Source: Pseudomonadota bacterium
GTDB taxonomy: Bacteria > Pseudomonadota > Gammaproteobacteria > Burkholderiales > Thiobacillaceae
Assembly: GCA_021836225.1 (NCBI GenBank)
Contig: JAKBJA010000086.1
Location: 1-15,045 of the forward strand
Length of the DNA: 15,045 nucleotides
Direction of reading: 5' to 3'
The first letter of the stretch is position 1; every line of letters starts with the position of its first letter. The notes below the pieces were generated by a model that ran no database searches, was not told where the DNA came from, and saw nothing but the letters and a program-made list of their open reading frames with translations. This document shows, in pieces, positions 1-6,196 of the stretch. The position numbers were made by a program, and so were the translations under genes.

Positions 1-528
1 GCTGGTGGCATAGATCAGCACATTGTCGGAGGGCCCCGCCAGCGAGCCGTCGAGCGCGGCCTTCAGGCTGGCGTAGCCGGGCTCGTGCTCGGCGAAGCTG
101 AGGTCGTCGATGAAGACGATGAAGCGGTAATCGGCGTCCGCCAGCAAGTCGAACAGATCGGGCAGGCTCGGCAGCCCGGCCTTGTCGACCTCGATCAGCC
201 GCAGCCCCTTGGGCGCGTACTTGGCGTGCACGGCCTTCACCAGCGAGGACTTGCCACAGCCGCGTGCGCCGGTCAGCAGCACGTTGTTGGCCGGGCGGCC
301 GGCGACGAACTGGCGCGTGTTGGCGTCGACCCGCTGCTTCTGCTCGTCGATCGCCAGCAGATCCTTCAGCGCCACCCGCTGCGGATGCAGAATCGGCTTC
401 AGCCCGCCCGCCTGCGCCGACCAGCGCGCGGCGCGGACGGTTCTCCAGTCCGTCACGGCGGCGGCCGGGGCGTCGAGACGGTCGAGCAGGTGCGCGAGGC
501 GCGGCAGCAGGGCGGCGAGATCGGTCAT
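1..528 (-). CDS. DUF815-family AAA+ ATPase, 5' part (runs off the left edge)
   Basis: The first 176 residues are present; the gene continues beyond position 1. The start is the ATG at 528, the first ATG of the frame, giving an N-terminus MTDLAALLPRL. A Walker A loop GARGCGKS lies at about residues 87-94 and a Walker B strand FIVFIDDLSF at 136-145, followed by the ALDGSL stretch typical of DUF815 (family proteins are near 290 residues, so roughly 60 per cent is here). DUF815 proteins are cytosolic P-loop ATPases of unclear function, distantly related to DnaA/ClpX-like AAA+ proteins. The gene is on the same strand as argJ, about 5.7 kb away. Substrate and partner cannot be read from the sequence. 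Family assignment is fairly sure; function is unknown. Confidence 0.9.
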   Translation of the reverse strand, partial: MTDLAALLPRLAHLLDRLDAPAAAVTDWRTVRAARWSAQAGGLKPILHPQRVALKDLLAIDEQKQRVDANTRQFVAGRPANNVLLTGARGCGKSSLVKAVHAKYAPKGLRLIEVDKAGLPSLPDLFDLLADADYRFIVFIDDLSFAEHEPGYASLKAALDGSLAGPSDNVLIYATS

Positions 529-586
529 GCCGTGATTCTAGCGGATGGCGCGCGCGTGCCCGACCCTCCCGCGCTTAAGAAAAATT

Positions 587-638
587 TAGGCTCCGCCTAG
601 CAAAGACTTAGCAACGCGCCGGCATCGACGCGCCTAAG
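587..638. promoter_or_regulatory. Repeat- and dyad-rich region upstream of the cytochrome c gene
   Basis: The 161-base gap between the divergent DUF815 and cytochrome genes holds several short symmetric elements. There is a small perfect hairpin TAGGC-TCC-GCCTA at 587-599, two TAGCAA copies at 598-603 and 609-614 (11 bases apart, about one helical turn), and an imperfect dyad with arms CTTAG 607-611 / CTAAG 634-638 and GCGC 616-619 / 630-633. The region is A/T-richer than its surroundings (570-590). I could not assign a convincing -35/-10 pair. An operator or a leader structure for the cytochrome/sulfotransferase unit is possible but unproven. Confidence 0.3.
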
Positions 639-689
639 CTTTCGGTCATTCGGGTGCAGGGTGCGCCCGCTGACGAACGAGGAGAGGAC

Positions 690-1175
690 ATGAACACATC
701 CCTGAAAATCGCCGCGCTTTTGCTCGCGGGATCGACGAGCCTGGCCTGGGCCGGCCAGGCGGACGACATCCGCCACGGTCGCTATCTGATCCAGACGTCC
801 GGCTGCAACGACTGCCATACCCCCGGTTACATGCAGAAGGACGGCCAGGTGCCGGAGGCCGACTGGCTGACCGGCGACGCGATGGGCTGGCAGGGCCCGT
901 GGGGCACGACCTACCCGGCCAATCTGCGCTTGCTGTTCCGGCAGATCGACGAGAAAACCTGGCTTGCGCGTGCGCGCCTGCCGATGCGCCCGCCGATGCC
1001 GTCGCCCAGCCTGCGGGCGATGAGCGACGACGATCTGAGGGCGATCTATCGCTACGTGAAGAGTCTCGCCCCGAAAGGCCAGGTGGCGCCAGCCTACGTG
1101 CCGCCGGGGGGCAAGGTGGCGACGCCGTATTTCGATCTGACGCCGAAGAACCTGCCTGCGGTGGCGCGCAAGTGA
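690..1175 (+). CDS. Secreted monoheme c-type cytochrome
   Basis: This 161-residue protein starts at ATG 690, preceded by a good ribosome site (GAGGAGAGG at 679-687). Residues 1-21 form a Sec signal peptide ending ...SLAWA, with likely cleavage before GQADD. A single heme-attachment motif CNDCH sits at 39-43. Met103 in RPPMPS is the probable sixth heme ligand, and the following MSDDDLRAIYRYVKSL helix (111-126) is the usual C-terminal cytochrome c helix. The C-terminus is proline-rich (VPPGG). The mature protein should be a soluble periplasmic electron carrier of the class seen as subunits or domains of membrane dehydrogenases, but no dehydrogenase is adjacent. The next gene, a sulfotransferase, begins 25 bases downstream on the same strand, so the two are probably co-transcribed. 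Redox partner unknown. Confidence 0.93.
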   Translation: MNTSLKIAALLLAGSTSLAWAGQADDIRHGRYLIQTSGCNDCHTPGYMQKDGQVPEADWLTGDAMGWQGPWGTTYPANLRLLFRQIDEKTWLARARLPMRPPMPSPSLRAMSDDDLRAIYRYVKSLAPKGQVAPAYVPPGGKVATPYFDLTPKNLPAVARK

Positions 1176-1200
1176 ACATCCGAACTTGCAGGAGACCGAC

Positions 1201-2112
1201 ATGAACGCACCCGAAATCATCTGGCCGCGCAAGGCCCGCGAACTGCACAACCATCATTTCGATTCCACCATCTGGAACGATTTCGCCTTCCGCGGCGACG
1301 ACATCGTCATCGCCACCTATGCCAAATCCGGCACCACCTGGACGCAGCAGATCGTCGCGCAGATGCTGTTCGGCGGCGATCCGACGCTGGCGGTGGCGGC
1401 AATGTCGCCCTGGCTCGACCTGCGTGTGCCGCCCAAGGCCGTCAAGCTGGAAGCGGTCGAGGCGCAGACGCATCGCCGCATCCTCAAGACGCACCTGCCG
1501 GTCGACGCGCTGGTGTTTTCACCGCGCGCGAAATACCTCTACATCGCGCGCGACGGCCGCGACGTGGTGTGGAGCATGTACAACCATCACGCCAATGCCA
1601 ATTCAGCCTGGTACGCGGCGCTGAACGACACGCCGGGGCGCGTCGGCGCAGCGATCGAGCCGCCGCCCGCCGACATCCGCCAGTACTGGCGAGACTGGCT
1701 GGACCGCGATGGCCACCCCTTCTGGCCGTTCTGGGAGCACGTCAGGAGCTGGTGGGCGATCCGCCACCTGCCGAACGTGATGCTGCTGCATTTCGCCGAC
1801 CTCAAGCGCGACATGCCGGGGCAGATGCGGCGCATCGCGGCCTTCCTCGACATCGACATCGACGAGGCGCGCTGGCCGGCGATCGTCGAATACTGCAGCT
1901 TCGACTGGATGAAGCGGAACGCGACGCAAAGCGTGCCGCTCGGCGGTGCGTTCTGGGACGGCGGCGCGGAAACCTTCATCCACAAGGGCGTCAACGGCCG
2001 CTGGGCCGACACCCTGACGCGCGAGGACAGCGCCGACTACGAGGCGCGCGCCGAACGCGAACTGGGCGCGGCGTGCGCGCGCTGGCTGGCGGGCGGGGGC
2101 ATGCAGCGCTAG
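1201..2112 (+). CDS. PAPS-dependent sulfotransferase (Sulfotransfer_1 family)
   Basis: This 303-residue cytosolic enzyme should move a sulfonate group from PAPS to an alcohol, phenol or amine. The family signatures are visible in order: the 5'-phosphosulfate loop YAKSGTTW at 40-47, the catalytic histidine in LKTHLP (His98), the 3'-phosphate region RDGRDVVWSMYNH at 117-129, and KGVNGRW at 262-268, matching the C-terminal RKGxxGDW PAPS-binding motif. Length agrees with cytosolic aryl/steroid-type sulfotransferases. I chose ATG 1201 (AGGAGA at 1190-1195) over an upstream TTG at 1186, which would lie inside the ribosome site. It follows the cytochrome gene by 25 bases. Its stop codon shares CTAG with the stop of the convergent gene. 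The acceptor substrate cannot be predicted. Confidence 0.93.
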   Translation: MNAPEIIWPRKARELHNHHFDSTIWNDFAFRGDDIVIATYAKSGTTWTQQIVAQMLFGGDPTLAVAAMSPWLDLRVPPKAVKLEAVEAQTHRRILKTHLPVDALVFSPRAKYLYIARDGRDVVWSMYNHHANANSAWYAALNDTPGRVGAAIEPPPADIRQYWRDWLDRDGHPFWPFWEHVRSWWAIRHLPNVMLLHFADLKRDMPGQMRRIAAFLDIDIDEARWPAIVEYCSFDWMKRNATQSVPLGGAFWDGGAETFIHKGVNGRWADTLTREDSADYEARAERELGAACARWLAGGGMQR

Positions 2113-3428
2113 CTGCCGGGTTGCGCGGCGTTGAGCCGCAACGGCCGCGCAAGTTCCAGCCGGAAGCGCCCGCGACCGGTCTTCGCCAGCGCGATCTGCG
2201 GACAGCGTTCGGCGAGCCGGCGCTGCAGCAGGATCAGCCGCGTCTCCAGGTTGTCGCCGAAGTCCGGCAGCGGCAGGCGCGGGTCGCGGCGCAGCTCGCG
2301 GTTGCAGAAATCGCGCCGGCCGCTCGCCGCGTGTTCGTTGAGCAGCGTCCACAGGATGCTGCCGGCCACGCCCTTGATCAGGTAGTCGTTGTCGATGAAC
2401 ACGCTGTGGTCGTGGGCGAAGTAGCGCACCGCGAGCGGCGCGCCGGAAGGCTGGGGCGCGGGTACGGCGAGTGCGGGTTCGGCGTCGTCCGGCAGCGCGG
2501 CGAGCTGGACGATCAGCGCGGCAAGGTGGCGGCCGTAGACGACCAGTGCGTCCTCGTCGGCATGGCTGAAAAAGGCGTTCTGCTCGCTTTCCGCATAGAA
2601 CACGCCGACCAGGCGCGTGCCGTGCATCAGCGGCACCGCGATCTGGCTGTGTGGATTGGCCAGCACAGGAAGCGGGATGCGCGGGGACGCCGGGTCGGCC
2701 ACGTGGAGCGCGGCGTGGTAGGTGTAGTCACCGGTGTGGTGGTTGATGCGCACCGGAATGGCCTCGCGCGCAGCGACGCCGATGAGGCCTTCGCCCAGCG
2801 CCACCTCGGCGCCGACGCCGGAAGCCGGGTAGCCCAGGCTCGCCAGCGTATAGAGCGTGCCGCCGCTTTCGTCGAGCATGGTCAGCAGCGCGTGGCGGAT
2901 GCCGAAGCCCCGTCCCAGCGCGGCGAGCGCGCGGTCCGCCAGGCCCGCCAGATCGTCGCATGCGCCGAGATGGTCGAGCGTTCCGCGCAGTTTCAACAGT
3001 GCGTCGGGTGGTGCCGGTGCGGGCTGCAGGCGCGGATCGACGTTCTCGATGTCGAGCACGCGGTAAACGTCCGCGCCGCGCAGCGCAAACACCTTGGCCA
3101 TGCCGGTACGCGCCGCGATGCCCGCGAGCTGCGCCTTCATATATTCGAACAGCGGGCCGGACGTTTCGGTGCGCAGGTAATGCAGCTTCAAGCGGAAGTG
3201 GCGGAAGCTTTTCGGCTCGATCACCTGCACCTGCGCGTAGGGATGGGCGAGCACGTTCTCGCGTGTCTTGCTGAAAAACTGGAACGACAGCGCCACGTGC
3301 TCCGGATCCACGTAATGCACCTGCGAGGCATAGGCCACGTTGGGCGTGCCGTCGGGCGATGCGGTCGCCACCACCGCCGGGATGGCGCCGTCGAGACAGG
3401 GCCGCAGCGATTCCAGGAGAATTTTCAT
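2109..3428 (-). CDS. Split-barrel (PNPOx-like) / GAF / winged-helix fusion, probable one-component regulator
   Basis: The 439-residue protein has three parts. Residues 1 to about 130 resemble pyridoxamine 5'-phosphate oxidase-like FMN-binding split barrels (AVVATASPDGTPNVAYASQV, then LSFQFFSKTRENV and a central VIEP strand). Residues about 150-310 form a GAF domain (FGIRHALLTMLDE..., LGEGLIGVAAREAIPVRI, SQIAVPLM, LVGVFYAES). Residues about 335-428 look like an OmpR-type winged helix: a strand-rich start, GVAGSILWTLLNEHAASGR, NRELRRD, DNLETRLILLQRRLAERCP and the wing TGRGRFRLEL. It starts at ATG 3428, overlapping the stop of the upstream flavoprotein gene as ATGA, so the pair is translationally coupled. 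The domain order suggests a cofactor- or ligand-sensing transcription factor, but no ligand or target is visible. Domains 1 and 2 are fairly sure; the DNA-binding domain is inferred from pattern. Confidence 0.85.
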   Translation of the reverse strand: MKILLESLRPCLDGAIPAVVATASPDGTPNVAYASQVHYVDPEHVALSFQFFSKTRENVLAHPYAQVQVIEPKSFRHFRLKLHYLRTETSGPLFEYMKAQLAGIAARTGMAKVFALRGADVYRVLDIENVDPRLQPAPAPPDALLKLRGTLDHLGACDDLAGLADRALAALGRGFGIRHALLTMLDESGGTLYTLASLGYPASGVGAEVALGEGLIGVAAREAIPVRINHHTGDYTYHAALHVADPASPRIPLPVLANPHSQIAVPLMHGTRLVGVFYAESEQNAFFSHADEDALVVYGRHLAALIVQLAALPDDAEPALAVPAPQPSGAPLAVRYFAHDHSVFIDNDYLIKGVAGSILWTLLNEHAASGRRDFCNRELRRDPRLPLPDFGDNLETRLILLQRRLAERCPQIALAKTGRGRFRLELARPLRLNAAQPGS

Positions 3429-3916
3429 GTGTGTGCCAGCACGCGACCGGCGTCCGGCCCGGGGGTTTGGTCGAACACGATTTCCGGCATCAAGCGCAGC
3501 GCCACCAGGTCGTCGGTCGGCAGAACCTTTGCCAGCGTGGATTTCAGCCCTTGCGCGTAGCCCAGCTCCTCCAGTTCGGCGCCGAACGCCGCCACGCAGC
3601 GTGCGCTCGCCGCGCGGTGCGCCGCGCTCACCCCTGCCCGTGTGGCATGCGAAGCCTTCAATTGCAGCGTCGCGTGCGTTGCCGGGCGGCTCGCCACCAG
3701 CGTGATGGCACTGCCCGCGTCCAGCGCCTCCAGCACCGCCCGCCCGCGCGAGGCAGACAGCAGCACCGTCAGCGCGCGCCGGTCGCGTGCCACCACGCAG
3801 CCCTGTGCCCGGCATACGCACGGCCAGCCGTCGCGTCCCACCGCGCCAATGTTCATCGACAGCGTGCCGTGCAGGAACGCGACCTGCTCCGGGGTGAGAA
3901 TTAGGGGCATCGGCAT
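3425..3916 (-). CDS. Pyridoxamine 5'-phosphate oxidase-like split-barrel protein
   Basis: This 163-residue protein has the compact fold pattern of PNPOx-like flavin- or heme-binding proteins: LTPEQVAFLHGTLSMNIGAVGRDGWPCVCRAQGCVV at the N-terminus, a long ALDAGSAITLVASRP strand-turn, TLQLKA at 84-89, and a C-terminal VFDQTPGPDAG typical of one subgroup. No catalytic residues can be assigned. The start is uncertain: ATG 3916 (GGAA eight bases upstream) or ATG 3910; a TTG at 3934 is less likely. The stop overlaps the ATG of the split-barrel/GAF regulator by four bases, which argues the two proteins work together, for instance a flavoprotein whose cofactor or substrate the regulator also senses. 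That link is inference. Confidence 0.85.
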   Translation of the reverse strand: MPMPLILTPEQVAFLHGTLSMNIGAVGRDGWPCVCRAQGCVVARDRRALTVLLSASRGRAVLEALDAGSAITLVASRPATHATLQLKASHATRAGVSAAHRAASARCVAAFGAELEELGYAQGLKSTLAKVLPTDDLVALRLMPEIVFDQTPGPDAGRVLAHT

Positions 3917-4032
3917 CGGCGGGTTCCGTCGCAACGAGCCCGGATCCGCTGTGACATCCGCCCGGCCAACACGCAGCCTGCCGGCTGCGGCGCGGAGGAT
4001 GCGGTGGCGAAGGTGGTGGGCGAAACGGACAT
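3901..4032 (-). CDS. Possible 43-residue leader ORF ahead of the flavoprotein/regulator operon
   Basis: An ORF of 43 codons opens at ATG 4032 with a strong ribosome site CAGGAG (4041-4046) at the ideal 8-base spacing, and it ends in TAA overlapping the start of the split-barrel gene by 16 bases. The product begins MSVSPTTFATASS and ends in an Arg/Cys-rich tail (RARCDGTRRCRCP), four of its cysteines or more being in the last half. I recognise no family. The ribosome site is better than that of the downstream gene, so it may be a leader peptide whose translation affects the operon by coupling. It may equally be chance in GC-rich DNA, as composition alone gives no proof of coding. Confidence 0.3.
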   Translation of the reverse strand: MSVSPTTFATASSAPQPAGCVLAGRMSQRIRARCDGTRRCRCP

Positions 4033-4036
4033 GCGC

Positions 4037-4060
4037 GGGGCTCCTGAAAGCCCCATTCTA
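4037..4060 (-). promoter_or_regulatory. Candidate -10 box and SD-containing hairpin before the flavoprotein operon
   Basis: On the minus strand TAGAAT (4060-4055) matches a sigma70 -10 box at five of six positions, though no good -35 box lies 16-18 bases upstream. Directly after it is a perfect hairpin GGGGCT-TTCAGG-AGCCCC (4054-4037), 22 bases beyond the stop of the methyltransferase gene. Its loop and 3' arm contain the AGGAG ribosome site of the small ORF at 4032. No U-tract follows, so it is a poor intrinsic terminator. A hairpin hiding the ribosome site is the alternative reading. Confidence 0.3.
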
Positions 4061-4076
4061 GCGCCCGTTGCGCACA

Positions 4077-5027
4077 TCAGGCAGCCGTCGCGACCAGCCC
4101 CGCGCAAATCGCCCCGACGTGGCGGTGGTCGGTGCCGCAGCAGCCGCCGACGACGGCAAGCCTGGGCAGCAGCGTGCGCAGCGCGCGGTATTCGTCCGCG
4201 AGTTCGGCCGGGTCGCCTTCATCCAGCTCGGTCGCCTCGTCGAGCTCGGCGTGGCTGCGCTTCGAAGCGTTGGCGCGGATGCCGCGCAGGCGGTCGCGCC
4301 AGGGGCCGGCGTCGTGCAGCACGTGCGCAAAGTGGCTGGGATGCGCGCAGTTGATCATGTAGTAGGCCGGGTGCGCGTCGCTGGCGGCGTCGGTCGCCTC
4401 GATGGCTTCGGAAAGCGGCATGCCGGACGGCAGACGGCCGTCGGTCTCCAGCGTGAACGAGACGGCGACAGGCATGCCGGCGGCCTGCGCCGCGCGGGCG
4501 ACGCCGATGGCTTCCTCGACGTAGTTCATGGTGAACACCGAGACCAGGTCGGCGGCGGTGGCGGCAAAGGTGTCGATCTGGGGCGCGTGGTAGGCCTGCG
4601 CCTCGACGACGCTCATCGTGCGGTCGGCCACGTAGCCGTCGCCGCGCGGGCCGAGGTTGCCGCTGATGACGATGGGCGTGGCCGGGGTTTCGAGTTGGTC
4701 GCGCAGTTCCGCGAGCTGTTCGACCGCTGCGCGATTGATCGCGGCAAGCCGCGCGGCGTCGTAACCGAGCTTGGCCCCCCAGTCGGCATTGGCGCGCCAG
4801 GTCGGCGTTTCCAGCACGATGCCGGTGCCGGCGGCGCGTGCGATCTGGATATGCTGCTCGAAATACTCGCGCAGCCGCGCACGGCCCGCCGCGTCTTCCA
4901 GCAGCACGAAGGACGCGAAATACGGCAGGTCGATGCCGTCGTGAAATATCAATGTGGTTTCCATGCCGCTGTCGGCAAGAAAGAGTCGGTCACCGAGCTG
5001 GGGCAGACGGGTGCGGTAAGGGCTCAT
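4077..5027 (-). CDS. Homocysteine S-methyltransferase family protein
   Basis: This 316-residue enzyme is a Zn-dependent methyltransferase of the MmuM/BHMT type: it should transfer a methyl group from a donor such as S-methylmethionine, SAM or a betaine to homocysteine to make methionine, or act on a related thiol. Evidence is the N-terminal LADSGMETTLIFHDG (18-31), the ETPTWRAN segment, GNLGPRGDGY (123-132), the first zinc cysteine in NCAHP (Cys227) and the Cys pair GGCCGTD (Cys296/Cys297) near the C-terminus. Its length fits single-domain MmuM-like enzymes rather than MetH. It starts at ATG 5027 behind a strong AAGGAGA site. It is divergent from a GlxA-type regulator 137 bases away, which probably controls it. 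The methyl donor is not decidable. Confidence 0.93.
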   Translation of the reverse strand: MSPYRTRLPQLGDRLFLADSGMETTLIFHDGIDLPYFASFVLLEDAAGRARLREYFEQHIQIARAAGTGIVLETPTWRANADWGAKLGYDAARLAAINRAAVEQLAELRDQLETPATPIVISGNLGPRGDGYVADRTMSVVEAQAYHAPQIDTFAATAADLVSVFTMNYVEEAIGVARAAQAAGMPVAVSFTLETDGRLPSGMPLSEAIEATDAASDAHPAYYMINCAHPSHFAHVLHDAGPWRDRLRGIRANASKRSHAELDEATELDEGDPAELADEYRALRTLLPRLAVVGGCCGTDHRHVGAICAGLVATAA

Positions 5028-5045
5028 GGTCGGTCTCCTTGTAAA

Positions 5046-5105
5046 GGGCGGATTCGCCCGGCCGCGCCAAGGCTGGACTATCCTGCAAAGGACGATGCTG
5101 CACAA
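5046..5105 (-). promoter_or_regulatory. Candidate promoter and short leader hairpin for the methyltransferase gene
   Basis: On the minus strand TTGTGC (5105-5100) and GATAGT (5082-5077) are separated by 17 bases and resemble a weak sigma70 -35/-10 pair. Transcription would begin near 5070. The short leader then holds a small hairpin GGGCG-AATC-CGCCC (5059-5046) just before the AAGGAGA ribosome site at about 5035-5041. The whole 137-base gap is shared with the divergent regulator gene, whose binding site is expected here, but I see no clear long inverted repeat for it. Confidence 0.3.
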
Positions 5106-5164
5106 TAATCCCGACCGCCTTTCGAGACCAAAGCCATTCCGGCAAGGAACCTGACGAATCGGCC

Positions 5165-6193
5165 ATGCCTCCGCCCGCCCCCATTGCCATCCTCGTCTTC
5201 CCCGAGACCTCCGCCTCGGTGGTCTACGGCATGCTCGACCTGTTCGCCAGCGCCGGGCGCGACTGGCAATTTGTCGTCGCAGGCGAACCGGGGCCGCAGC
5301 TGTTCCAGCCCCTGCTGGTCGGGCGAAACGCCGGCCCGGTCATCGTCGGCAACGGCGTGCCCATTGTCGTCGAGCATAGCTTCGCCGACTGCCCCGCAGC
5401 CGATCTTGTCTGCGTGCCCGAAGTGAACCTGCCGCCCGGCACCCCGCTCGCCGAACGCTTCCGCGAGGAAATCGACTGGCTGCGCGCCTGCCACGTGCGC
5501 GGCGCCACAGTCGCCACCGCCTGCTCCGGCGCCATGCTGCTCGCCGAAGCCGGGCTGCTCGCGGGCTGCGACGCCACCACGCACTGGGCGTGGTGCGACG
5601 CGCTCGCGCGCGACTACCCCGGCGTCAGCGTCCATGCGCAGCGTGCGCTGGTGGTCGCAGGCGTTGGCGGACGGCTGGTCATGGCCGGTGGCGGCACCAG
5701 CTGGCTCGACCTCGCGCTCTACCTCATCGCCCGCAGTGCCGGTGTCGACGCCGCCATGCAGGTTGCGCGGCTCAACCTCATCGACTGGCACCAGATCGGC
5801 CAGCAGCCCTTCGCCCGCCTCGCCCGCACCCGCCAGGTCGACGACGCCGTCATCGCGCGCTGCCAGGCCTGGATCGCCGACCACTACATGGAACCCGCGC
5901 CCGTGGCCGCCCTGGTGAAGCTATCCGGCCTGCCCGAGCGCTCGTTCAAGCGGCGCTTTGCCGCGGCCACCGGCATGTCGCCACTGGAGTACGTGCACAC
6001 CCTGCGCATCGAGGAGGCGAAGCAGATGCTCGAATCCGGCGATGCCCCGATCGAGGCGATCGCCAACGAGGTGGGTTACGAGGACGCCGCCTTCTTTGCC
6101 CGCCTGTTCCGGCGCAAGGTCATGCTCACGCCGGCACAGTACCGCAAGCGCTTCCGCGCGATGCGGCAGGTGTTGGGCGAGGCCCGGGGATAG
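5165..6193 (+). CDS. GlxA-family AraC-type transcriptional regulator (DJ-1/PfpI N-terminus)
   Basis: The 342-residue protein has a DJ-1/PfpI-like class I glutamine amidotransferase-type domain at 5-195 and an AraC/XylS DNA-binding domain at about 230-332. In the first, Cys120 sits at the nucleophile elbow (ATACSGAMLLAEAGLL) and THWAW (139-143) follows, as in GlxA regulators. The second has two helix-turn-helix units, around PVAALVKLSGLPERSFKRRF (246-265) and PIEAIANEVGYEDAAFFARLF (295-315), then the conserved TPAQYRKRFR. GlxA relatives include regulators of arginine, betaine and carnitine catabolism that sense small metabolites. Start ATG 5165 (AAGGAA about 15 bases upstream) is the natural family start. 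It is divergent from the methyltransferase gene, its likely target, and its stop lies three bases from the stop of argJ. Confidence 0.94.
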   Translation: MPPPAPIAILVFPETSASVVYGMLDLFASAGRDWQFVVAGEPGPQLFQPLLVGRNAGPVIVGNGVPIVVEHSFADCPAADLVCVPEVNLPPGTPLAERFREEIDWLRACHVRGATVATACSGAMLLAEAGLLAGCDATTHWAWCDALARDYPGVSVHAQRALVVAGVGGRLVMAGGGTSWLDLALYLIARSAGVDAAMQVARLNLIDWHQIGQQPFARLARTRQVDDAVIARCQAWIADHYMEPAPVAALVKLSGLPERSFKRRFAAATGMSPLEYVHTLRIEEAKQMLESGDAPIEAIANEVGYEDAAFFARLFRRKVMLTPAQYRKRFRAMRQVLGEARG

Positions 6194-6196
6194 AAA

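Noticed and set aside
1569..3560. 663-codon open frame on the plus strand
   Set aside because: It crosses the sulfotransferase in another frame and runs antisense to the split-barrel/GAF gene; the product is low-complexity and Arg-rich without motifs.
4037..4054. Intrinsic terminator for the methyltransferase gene
   Set aside because: The hairpin is perfect but lacks a following run of T on the minus strand, so I report it only as a structured element near a ribosome site.
4068..5108. 346-codon plus-strand frame opposite the methyltransferase gene
   Set aside because: The minus-strand frame has the zinc-cysteine motifs and a strong ribosome site; the plus-strand product has no family features.
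5028..5164. SAM- or SAH-sensing riboswitch before the methyltransferase gene
   Set aside because: The leader would be only about 40 bases with one five-pair hairpin; I see none of the conserved core elements of these riboswitches.
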